Below are positions 41,567-48,607 of a stretch of 64,000 nucleotides of DNA, one piece after another. The stretch's first letter is position 1, and the number at the start of each line of letters is the position of its first letter. Below the pieces are notes generated by a model, which searched no databases, was not told the DNA's origin, and saw only the letters and a list, made by a program, of their open reading frames with translations. Made by a program: the position numbers and the translations under genes. This DNA comes from Sabulitectum sp964604135 (lineage in GTDB: Bacteria > Fermentibacterota > Fermentibacteria > Fermentibacterales > JCC-6). The stretch covers positions 1 through 64,000 of the forward strand of contig CAZRXU010000001.1 of NCBI GenBank assembly GCA_964604135.1. Direction: 5' to 3'.

Positions 41567-41670
41567 CACACGAGCGGCTGCAAAACACGCTGATTCTAGT
41601 CAACAGCGCTGCTATTCCTCTCCGATCGACATGCTTTCCATCTCGTCCGTGAGGTGCTGCTGCTCAATGT

Positions 41671-42990
41671 CTATTCACTGTCAAGCTCCAAATGTACATT
41701 TTCGTTCTCAGTTACCAGCCAGCAGTGTCGATTCGAATGGAACAGTGTTTTTTTGGCAAAATTTGCTGCCTTGCATCCACCACGGCAGACAGGTAACCAC
41801 TCGCATTGCCTGCAGTATCCACTAATATCACTGATTTGCAGACTGCGAAAGTAATTGAGGAATCTGGAGTATTTCCAGATATAACTAAATTTCTGGTTTT
41901 TTACACTGTCTGCAGTTACGCCTTCGAAGTAGTGGCAGGGAAGCACCTCACCAATTGGGGTAACCGTACAATAGTTAAGTGCACCCCCGCATTCACTCGG
42001 TTGTGTTTGGTCAATTCTGTAGTGGGGTGGCTCAGAGAATGTATGCTCAAATTCAAGGGCTGCAATCTCAAAGGGCCAATTGCCCCTCTGCTGCAGCAGG
42101 TATGTGTATACTTCTTTTACTCTTTCAGGGGGAAGCTCCAGTGTGCTGTTACTCTTACCGCGTCCGTTGGGAATAAACGGAATCAGTCTGAATCTCTTTG
42201 CTCCAAGCCGTTGAACCAGTTTCAGCATATTCGGAATATCATCAACATTATGCATCGAGATTAGAGTTCCTATAGTAATCTCATGTCCTGTTCTGACCAG
42301 TATTTCAATACCCCTAATCGCTTGATTAAAAGCTATTTCGCTGCCTCTGACTCTTGAATAAATCTCAGAAGTGGATCCATCCAGACTAACCTGGATATTT
42401 GCCTGAAGTATTTTCAGCTCATCTGCAATTACTGGTGTGATGAGAGTACCGTTTGTAGCGAGGCTTATGGCCAGATTATTCCTCCTTGCTGCATAGGCAA
42501 GCTGGAAAAAATCTTTGCGAATAAGAGGCTCGCCTCCGCTGAAGGTGATTTCGCGCACTCGCATGTCTCTCCACTCGTTCAGTAGAGCAAGCCCCTCCTG
42601 AGTTGACAATTCATTCTCATGCTTTTTCTCAGCAGAAACAACGCAGTGAAGGCACCTCAAATTACACTCATTTGTTATTTCCCAGAAGATTGAGTCAGGA
42701 GGAGGGGCATCAAACCAGCGCATCTTTTCTTTTTTTATCCAGAGAAGCCCACTGCTTTCAAAATCATTAACGAAGCTTATTGTACGGGTTCTTATCTCAT
42801 CCTCAGATGACATAAAGAGATTACATAGTTTAGCTATGATCTCTTCAAGAGACCTGCTGCCGTTGCTCAATTTAAGCAGACATGCTGCAGCCGCATTTAT
42901 TTCAATATTTTCTTCACTGTAGGGCGATAGGATTCTAACTTGTTCATCTCTCCCGTGAATCATCTTGAATGGAAAGAAGGGGTAGCACAT
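41671..42990 (-). CDS. radical SAM/SPASM protein with N-terminal PqqD-like recognition domain
   Basis: 439 residues from ATG 42990, chosen for its GGAGGTG 4 nt upstream (frame open to 43011). Residues ~18-85 are a PqqD-like RiPP recognition element (INAAAACLLKLSNG, then LEEIIAKL, SFVNDFESSGLL). The radical SAM core has C109/C113/C116 in CNLRCLHC and SGGEP at 151-155. The SPASM region has CGGALNYC, VLPCHYF, CRQCEWLPVCRGGC and a final Cys, enough for two auxiliary Fe-S clusters. This is the architecture of peptide maturases that install thioether or C-C crosslinks. The likely substrate is the Cys-repeat tail of the adjacent astacin (inference). Confidence 0.9.
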   Translation of the reverse strand: MCYPFFPFKMIHGRDEQVRILSPYSEENIEINAAAACLLKLSNGSRSLEEIIAKLCNLFMSSEDEIRTRTISFVNDFESSGLLWIKKEKMRWFDAPPPDSIFWEITNECNLRCLHCVVSAEKKHENELSTQEGLALLNEWRDMRVREITFSGGEPLIRKDFFQLAYAARRNNLAISLATNGTLITPVIADELKILQANIQVSLDGSTSEIYSRVRGSEIAFNQAIRGIEILVRTGHEITIGTLISMHNVDDIPNMLKLVQRLGAKRFRLIPFIPNGRGKSNSTLELPPERVKEVYTYLLQQRGNWPFEIAALEFEHTFSEPPHYRIDQTQPSECGGALNYCTVTPIGEVLPCHYFEGVTADSVKNQKFSYIWKYSRFLNYFRSLQISDISGYCRQCEWLPVCRGGCKAANFAKKTLFHSNRHCWLVTENENVHLELDSE

Positions 42991-43065
42991 TAAACACCTC
43001 CGATAGGGCACTAAAACCTATATTTACGTGTCTGGATTGATGATGCGAGTATTGTCGGGGAAACG

Positions 43066-43103
43066 GAGATTGTATCCCAGCAGAATTACAGGGATACAAT
43101 CTC
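43066..43103. repeat. 13-bp perfect inverted repeat between astacin and radical SAM genes
   Basis: GAGATTGTATCCC (43066-43078) is repeated inverted as GGGATACAATCTC (43091-43103) around a 12-nt loop. It lies in the 201-nt gap between the astacin stop and the radical SAM start. There is no T-run on either side, so an RNA processing, stability or attenuation element is more likely than a terminator. Confidence 0.7.
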
Positions 43104-43191
43104 TGAATCACTACAAGAGAGGAAGCTTGTTCAGGATGCTTCAACAGGCAGATTGCTCAGCTGCATGACTGAAGATCAGAAAACAGTCTTC

Positions 43192-44658
43192 TTATCTTGG
43201 ATTGAAACCTCCATATCTACGGGTTCCCTCGCATCCGCAATCCTCATTTGGATCGGCAAACTCGGTTGCTCTCCAGTTTGGATTGTAACCGTATCCCATG
43301 GGTGCAGGAGGAGCATATCCGTAGTCCATCGGAGCAGGAGGGGCATACCCGTAGCCCATGGGTGCAGGAGGGGCATACCCGTAGCCCATGGGTGCAGGAG
43401 GAGCATATCCGTAGCCCATGGGTGCAGGAGGGGCATACCCGTAGCCCATGGGAGCAGGAGGGGCATATCCGTAGTCCATCGGTGCAGGAGGGGCATATCT
43501 GTAGCCATAACCGGGCATTCTGGAGCCAGCAAACCTGTGACCTCTACTGAAGTAATTAGGTCGTACCTCAGGATAAACCCGGTGTCTCCATATCTCAGGT
43601 TTCATGTACGGTCCAGCCATACATCCAACTGTTGGTGCTGCCGCACAGAAAATTGGTGCAGGGGGACATCTGAGCAATGGAGCAGGGGGACATCTGTGTA
43701 TCGGTGCAGGGTAACATATGGGTATCGGTGCAGGGGGACACCTGTGTATCGGTGCTGGGTAACATATGGGTATCGGTGCAGGGGGACACCTGTGTATCGG
43801 TGCAGCCATACACTGCATCACCGGTCCACCGGGACAAACAAGTTGTGGGGGACAGAAAGTGGCAATTGCGGCGATATCACCTGCACTCAATCCGGTTCTT
43901 TGACCAATAACAGCTGTGGAGTCTGTAGGTGTAATTGTGTCAGTGCCATCAATAGAGAAGGCCGCACGCCCGTAGTGCATAACCGAGCCGTAGTCATATG
44001 CTCCGATATCATCACCATCGGTGATATGCTGGTTGAAATTGTGTTCTCGTCCGGGAATAATCTTTGCCCAGTTGATTGTGACGAACGCATTTCGATCCTC
44101 GCGGCTGTGCTCGTGCCACAAACCAAAAGCATGACCTATTTCGTGTATTGTGTTTCCTGTTGAGCACCCACCGGCAAGTGTGATAAACTGCTCACCCCCT
44201 TGGCGGCCTACCCAGGAGCTGCAGCCGTTGCCGGGTCTGAAGGTAACAAAATCGGGGTACTGTGCTGCATTTGCAGCAGTTCTAAGAATAAAGTTAACCT
44301 GGGTATTTGCTACCCAATGGGAAATAGCATCAGTTACTCGAGTTTGATTTGGAAGAGCGTTGTCAATTGTGTAGGGAATGAGACAGTTTGGCCATCTGTA
44401 ATTGTCACCGGTGATTGCAACACCATTAGCAATTTCACCACGCATCTCCTGGCGGCGGATTTCTGTTTTTCGCTCAACCTCCTCGGCAGTGCCGAGAACA
44501 ATATCTCCTTCGAAGATCGCAAGTCCGTCAACTACGGTGTATTGAACTTCCTTTGAGTAGAAAGTAGCACCGTCAATGAATGCTGTGAGCACCACATCGG
44601 AGCTGTATTGCTCCCCATAGTCTTTAACTGTGTTTTTTCCTCTTTTCTTCTCAACCAT
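43192..44658 (-). CDS. astacin-type (M12A) metalloprotease with two C-terminal repeat arrays
   Basis: 488 residues; ATG 44658 preceded by GGGAGGAGAGG. No signal peptide is visible. Residues ~20-75 look like a bacterial astacin propeptide (VVDGLAIFEGDIVLG); ~80-268 are the protease, with zinc motif HEIGHAFGLWH (172-182) and Met-turn SVMHY (225-229). Residues 283-353 are nine Cys-led near-octapeptides of the form C-x-x-A-P-(I/L/T/Y)-x-x. Residues 386-455 are seven decapeptides Y-G-Y-A-P-P-A-P-M-(G/D). The end carries CGC. The repeat arrays are unlike known astacin partners (MAM, CUB, EGF) and may be substrate for the downstream radical SAM enzyme. Confidence 0.92.
   Translation of the reverse strand: MVEKKRGKNTVKDYGEQYSSDVVLTAFIDGATFYSKEVQYTVVDGLAIFEGDIVLGTAEEVERKTEIRRQEMRGEIANGVAITGDNYRWPNCLIPYTIDNALPNQTRVTDAISHWVANTQVNFILRTAANAAQYPDFVTFRPGNGCSSWVGRQGGEQFITLAGGCSTGNTIHEIGHAFGLWHEHSREDRNAFVTINWAKIIPGREHNFNQHITDGDDIGAYDYGSVMHYGRAAFSIDGTDTITPTDSTAVIGQRTGLSAGDIAAIATFCPPQLVCPGGPVMQCMAAPIHRCPPAPIPICYPAPIHRCPPAPIPICYPAPIHRCPPAPLLRCPPAPIFCAAAPTVGCMAGPYMKPEIWRHRVYPEVRPNYFSRGHRFAGSRMPGYGYRYAPPAPMDYGYAPPAPMGYGYAPPAPMGYGYAPPAPMGYGYAPPAPMGYGYAPPAPMDYGYAPPAPMGYGYNPNWRATEFADPNEDCGCEGTRRYGGFNPR
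43291..43500 (-). repeat. seven 30-bp tandem repeats encoding YGYAPPAPM(G/D)
   Basis: Seven consecutive 30-bp units, each about 90% identical, with variation mostly at third positions and at the Gly/Asp codon. No spacers separate them, so this is a coding minisatellite and not CRISPR. Copy number is likely to vary by slippage. Confidence 0.95.
43600..43812 (-). repeat. 24-bp tandem repeats encoding Cys-led octapeptides
   Basis: Nine ~24-bp units (one is 21 bp). The central ones alternate two types (encoding CPPAPIPI and CYPAPIHR), giving a 48-bp higher-order repeat; the outer units (CMAAPIHR, CAAAPTVG, CMAGPYMK) are diverged. Confidence 0.92.
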
Positions 44659-44698
44659 TGCCTCTCCTCCCGTTGAAACAGTCTTCGTTTCGTATGGA

Positions 44699-44755
44699 TT
44701 ACAAACTACCTGCAGGGCAAAAACACGGCTCTCGCACTTTCCGAACTGTCTCCAT
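44699..44755 (-). CDS. possible 18-residue peptide ORF upstream of the astacin gene
   Basis: On the minus strand GGAGGTG (44760-44766) lies 4 nt before ATG 44755, the same SD and spacing used by the radical SAM gene. The frame encodes METVRKVREPCFCPAGSL and a TAA stop, 41 nt before the astacin ATG. The CFC-P-A-G end is reminiscent of Cys-containing core peptides, and the basic/acidic start could be a leader. It is very short, so chance is a real alternative. Confidence 0.3.
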   Translation of the reverse strand: METVRKVREPCFCPAGSL

Positions 44756-44766
44756 CTATCACCTCC

Positions 44767-45175
44767 ATTCGAGTCAATAACAGTTCTTCTCTGGTATCAA
44801 TTTCCAAGAATAGTTAAATCACAGTATATAGTATATTGAAAGCTGCTAAAATGCCTAATCACAGACATAAAATATACAATTATTCCGGCGAAATAACATA
44901 TTACCATAAAAGAGACTCATAATACGAGTAACCTCCAAGTTGCTATGAAATTCAACACAAAAATACCAGGAGTGTATCTGACAATCAGTACTGTGCAGTT
45001 ACGCCACAGGATTGAATAAGAAATCGTCCGGATTTGAAGAGAGAGTAACAGATGCAACAGTGGGGACATACTGAGGAATAATACGAAATAGCAACGTAAT
45101 ATGATGATATACGATATTGAAGCCGATTATGTAACTGCAAATACCAGTACTTCAGCTTCCAATGTACGTTAGATA
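44767..45175. other. AT-rich intergenic region
   Basis: About 410 nt upstream of the astacin gene and downstream of the GT9 gene. It is clearly AT-richer than flanking coding DNA, with several TATA-like hexamers (around 44823-44835 and 44868-44880) that could serve the minus-strand cassette. I see no credible open reading frame, RNA gene or terminal repeat in it. Confidence 0.55.
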
Positions 45176-46225
45176 TCAGATGTGCCCGGACTCAAGGAGT
45201 TTTTCGAAGCCCGTGAAAACCATTTCCGGTGTAATGCCAAAGGTGTTGTCTTCGTATTTTTCAAGACTGCTTGCAAGATAGATGTGTTGGGGCATATGCC
45301 AGGCAACCCATTTCAAGGGGTTGGTTCCAGGGCCGAATACGGTTACGGTAGGTGTTCCCACTGCAACTGCCAGGTGGTGAACACCTCCGTTGTTTCCAAT
45401 GTAGACCCTGGCGTGTTTAAGCATGGCAGCTGCTTCATTGAAAGTTGTGGGAGGAGTTATCAACGGCCTGCTTTTCATCATAGAGGCCATGTGTTCAACC
45501 TTTTTCTTTTCTCCTGGTCCCCAGAGCAGAACAACGGTAAACCCTTGCTTTTCAATAAGCATATCTGCGACAGCTGCGAAACTGCCGAAGTTCCACTGCC
45601 TGCTTCTGATTGGAGTTACAGGAGAGAACACGGCAATGCCTTTGTCAGATATACTCTTTTTATTAAGCCAGTTCTGTATTCTGTTTTCAGACTCTGGAAG
45701 CACGTGAATGTATGTGTTGTGCGGGATCTCCTGTATTCCAAGGGGGTGCAGCAACCCGAACTTTGCTCTGGCAGAATAGATGTTGTGGTCTTTTAACTCA
45801 CGGTAGTTGTAAACCCAGTTGTGTCCCTTGAACCAGCTCCATTTCTTTGTTTTGTGCCAGCCGATACGAATTCCAGCACCACTGAACAAGGTGATCTCGG
45901 CAGCACCCGGGCCGCGAGCCTGGTCTATTACAACATCGTAGTGCTGTCTGCGGATATTTGAGATAAGATGGAATCTGTCAATTGTGTAAGCCAGTGTTCC
46001 AGTCTTGAGCTTGTTCATCACAACAATGTTGTCAACACAGGCATTGTTCTCAAGTATGGTTGCGTAGGGTTTTTGAACCAGATAATCAATAACAGCATCA
46101 GGGAAAGCCGCTCTCAGCGCAGGAAGGTAGCCTGTGTTAAGAAGAACATCTCCGAACGGTTTGTACTGAATAATCAGTATCTTGCTTATCTTCAGCAATC
46201 TGCAATGAGGAATGAGTTTGTTCAC
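45176..46225 (-). CDS. glycosyltransferase family 9 (heptosyltransferase-like)
   Basis: A 349-residue GT-B enzyme of the LPS heptosyltransferase family. SKILIIQYKPFGDVLLNTGYLPALRAAFP is the N-terminal signature, and IGNNGGVHHLAVAVGTPTVTVFGP the ADP-heptose donor site (GGxxH). It starts at GTG overlapping the DUF6165 stop. With gmhB at 62045, it suggests a heptose-containing core or polymer. Confidence 0.9.
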   Translation of the reverse strand: MNKLIPHCRLLKISKILIIQYKPFGDVLLNTGYLPALRAAFPDAVIDYLVQKPYATILENNACVDNIVVMNKLKTGTLAYTIDRFHLISNIRRQHYDVVIDQARGPGAAEITLFSGAGIRIGWHKTKKWSWFKGHNWVYNYRELKDHNIYSARAKFGLLHPLGIQEIPHNTYIHVLPESENRIQNWLNKKSISDKGIAVFSPVTPIRSRQWNFGSFAAVADMLIEKQGFTVVLLWGPGEKKKVEHMASMMKSRPLITPPTTFNEAAAMLKHARVYIGNNGGVHHLAVAVGTPTVTVFGPGTNPLKWVAWHMPQHIYLASSLEKYEDNTFGITPEMVFTGFEKLLESGHI

Positions 46226-46611
46226 TTGAGATTCAGTCCGTAATTTGTGTACTGCTTTTCTTCCACAACACGGGACTTGTACCGGGTGTTTATCTGCTTT
46301 TTCAGTGCAGCCCGTCTGTCGTTGTCGAAGTAAACATTTCTTGCAAGTGCAATGAATTTTGCATCAAACCGCTTCTCTGCTTCAAGTCTCCGTATGTTGT
46401 CTTCTGTTTCCCATATACGCAGGTTTATTTTCTTTAATTCCAGAAAAACATCCGAGCGATTTGACAGATTGAGTTCTTTCATGTTCTCCAGCAGAAGGCT
46501 GTATTCCACCTGCACGTTGGCCAGCTTTTCTGAATCCACTATTTTTTCAAGTTTTATTTCAAGAATAGTAATTTTGTCTACCAGTTCTCCCACGGAAACC
46601 TCTATTTTCAT
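46222..46611 (-). CDS. DUF6165 family protein
   Basis: About 129 residues (ATG 46611 preferred, with GGAG 8 nt upstream; ATG 46617 is also in frame). Recognised from MKIEVSVGELVDKITILEIKLEKI, a WETEDNIRRLE segment, ALARNVYFDNDRRAALKKQIN and the EEKQY end. Highly charged and helical. These proteins occur in polysaccharide loci beside glycosyltransferases; function unknown. Coupled to the GT9 gene. Confidence 0.85.
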   Translation of the reverse strand: MKIEVSVGELVDKITILEIKLEKIVDSEKLANVQVEYSLLLENMKELNLSNRSDVFLELKKINLRIWETEDNIRRLEAEKRFDAKFIALARNVYFDNDRRAALKKQINTRYKSRVVEEKQYTNYGLNLK

Positions 46612-46692
46612 CTGCATTTCTCCAGTGCGTACATGTTAATAAAGTATATCCCTGCAGGCAAATATAACACGGAGCAACAGGTGCTGCGTTTC

Positions 46693-46721
46693 TTGCAAAA
46701 ACACGGGCATGTAGTTATAAT
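46693..46721 (+). promoter_or_regulatory. sigma70 promoter of the LicC-like operon
   Basis: TTGCAA (46693-46698) and a perfect TATAAT (46716-46721) are 17 nt apart, giving a ~63-nt leader before the ATG at 46791. It heads the four-gene run 46791-50926. Confidence 0.78.
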
Positions 46722-46790
46722 TCATGCTGGATCCCATGTCACTGTATTTTGTAACATTCTTTAACGCAATAAGATATACTGGAGCATCTG

Positions 46791-47549
46791 ATGAAGGCAG
46801 TCATTATAGCGGCAGGATCAGGCTCTCGTCTTGAGTCTCGGCACAATGGCATTCCAAAGACACTTCTGAAAATTGGGAAAGACAGAATAGTAGATATTAT
46901 TCTTAGTTCCATACAACAGTCTGGAATTACGGATGTGGTTGTGGTTACAGGCTATAAGGCGCAGATTCTGGAAGACCATCTTACCTCTTCAGCACCGGAA
47001 TCTCTTAGTATTCAATTCTGCCGCAACCCGTTGTGGAATCTTTCAAACGGTGTTTCAGTTCTAGCTGCAGAACAGGCAGTAGAGCCTGGTGAAGAGTTTG
47101 TTCTTCTTATGAGCGATCACATATTTCAGCCTGAAATGCTGAAAATAACAGCTGATACACCTCTGGAACACAACAAGGCAGTTCTTGCCGTCGATTTTAA
47201 GCTAAACGAAATTCCGGATATCGATGACGGGATGAAGGTAAAATGTGAAATAGCTGATTCCGGCAGATACCGAATAACCAGTCTGGACAAAAAGTTCACC
47301 GACTACCAGGCAGTAGATTGCGGTATGTTTAAACTCAACTATGGTTTTTTCGATGTACTGAAACAGTCTATTCACGATGGAAAAGATTCCCTCTCGGATG
47401 CCTGCAATGTGTATGCCCTGTTGGGTAACATGATCGGTATCGATATAGGGGATCTGCGGTGGATTGACCTGGATACACCAGAGATGTTCGGCTTTAATGA
47501 TCTAATAGACAGAATTACTGCCCATATGAGAGGCGACAGTATCCGGTGA
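46791..47549 (+). CDS. LicC-like nucleotidyltransferase
   Basis: A 252-residue single-domain nucleotidyltransferase. KAVIIAAGSGSRL and IPKTLLKIG form the nucleotide site, LMSDHIFQPEML holds the metal Asp, and VDCGMFKLNYGFF matches phosphocholine/sugar cytidylyltransferases. It could make a CDP-activated building block (CDP-choline or similar) for the polymer transferases that follow. GTGA overlap with the next gene. Confidence 0.85.
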   Translation: MKAVIIAAGSGSRLESRHNGIPKTLLKIGKDRIVDIILSSIQQSGITDVVVVTGYKAQILEDHLTSSAPESLSIQFCRNPLWNLSNGVSVLAAEQAVEPGEEFVLLMSDHIFQPEMLKITADTPLEHNKAVLAVDFKLNEIPDIDDGMKVKCEIADSGRYRITSLDKKFTDYQAVDCGMFKLNYGFFDVLKQSIHDGKDSLSDACNVYALLGNMIGIDIGDLRWIDLDTPEMFGFNDLIDRITAHMRGDSIR

Positions 47550-48607
47550 ACACTTACTATTTCGCAAATCAAATCTACCAGTTGTCTTATGCGTGGCCGA
47601 TATTCAACCGTATAGGCGGGGAGTTCATTGTAAGAAAGTACAAAACACTTCTTAAGTTCAAAAGATTCCTCAGAGGCAGCGTTAAGAGCGGCAGCGGTGC
47701 ATTCCTTGGAACACCTGTAGTGAAGCGAAGGAAGCTTCGTTATGTTTCCGACTTAACAGGTGTTGTTCTTTCCCAATCCAATGCATGGGTGCGTAATGAC
47801 ACAGACAAGTCGAGAAGCATTTTCATTGGTCACGGCACAGGAGACAAGAAGTACGGGGGAAAGGCACACACACTTCTGAACTATCAGTATGTTTTTGTTT
47901 CCGGCCCCAAACACATGGAAAAGTTCAAAGACAGCGATCTGATATTTCCGGAAAGCAGTCTGGTGAAAATAGGGAATCTCAGGTTTGATGACTACGTAAA
48001 TGGTAAACTGGACAAAAATGCAATCATGAACAGAATGGGTGTTCCAGAAACAGACAGGGCAAGAAAAACTGTTCTGTATGCTCCTACATGGGAATGGGGC
48101 AACGGAACGCTCGAGAAGTATGCAAAACCATTCATGAAGCAGATAACCCAAGAACACAACCTCATTATCAGACCACATCACTTCGATTCCCACAGGGTGC
48201 CAAAGTTGAAACTATGGGCAAAACTCAACGGAATAAAAAGGGTTTACTTTTCCAATTCCAACAGAATTGCTGTTAGCGATACAATGCATGATTTTGCGGT
48301 GTCAGATATTCTTATCAGTGATACCTCTTCTGTGTTGTACGAGTATCTTATCACAGGGAAGCCAATAGTTATTGCAAACACAGATTTTTCAGGTCTGCAC
48401 AACATGCCGGACACCATGAATGTAATGAAAATTGCAGACTTTTTTCGCGGTTCAGAGAAGATTCTGGATGTTGTAAACAGAAACCTGGCGTCAGACACTT
48501 CAAAGTATCTGGAAATGCTTCACAACTGCTTCTATTTCAACGACGGAAAGTCGGTTGACAGGGCGGTGGAGTTTATAAACGGCGTAGCAGGTGAACTGAA
48601 ACAATGA
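47546..48607 (+). CDS. CDP-glycerol glycerophosphotransferase family protein (copy 2)
   Basis: A 353-residue TagB/TagF-like transferase: GHGTGDKKYG (His loop), LYAPTWEWGNG, RPHHFDSH, and ISDTSSVLYEYLITGKPIV at the donor site. GTG start overlapping the LicC-like gene. The N-terminus is basic and aromatic, fitting peripheral membrane binding. Confidence 0.9.
   Translation: MNTYYFANQIYQLSYAWPIFNRIGGEFIVRKYKTLLKFKRFLRGSVKSGSGAFLGTPVVKRRKLRYVSDLTGVVLSQSNAWVRNDTDKSRSIFIGHGTGDKKYGGKAHTLLNYQYVFVSGPKHMEKFKDSDLIFPESSLVKIGNLRFDDYVNGKLDKNAIMNRMGVPETDRARKTVLYAPTWEWGNGTLEKYAKPFMKQITQEHNLIIRPHHFDSHRVPKLKLWAKLNGIKRVYFSNSNRIAVSDTMHDFAVSDILISDTSSVLYEYLITGKPIVIANTDFSGLHNMPDTMNVMKIADFFRGSEKILDVVNRNLASDTSKYLEMLHNCFYFNDGKSVDRAVEFINGVAGELKQ

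Noticed and set aside
42944..43144. 66-codon minus-strand frame ahead of the radical SAM gene as a precursor peptide
   Set aside because: It overlaps the radical SAM start in another frame, has no SD, and its Cys pattern is not repeated; more likely a chance frame.
43291..43500. 30-bp repeats suggestive of a CRISPR array
   Set aside because: The units are contiguous without spacers and encode an in-frame decapeptide in a protein with clear protease motifs; no cas genes are nearby.
43153..44163. 336-codon plus-strand open frame opposite the astacin gene
   Set aside because: It is Ser/Arg/His-rich translation of the antisense of the repeat arrays, has no ribosome binding site and no recognisable domain; the opposite strand carries HExxHxxGxxH.
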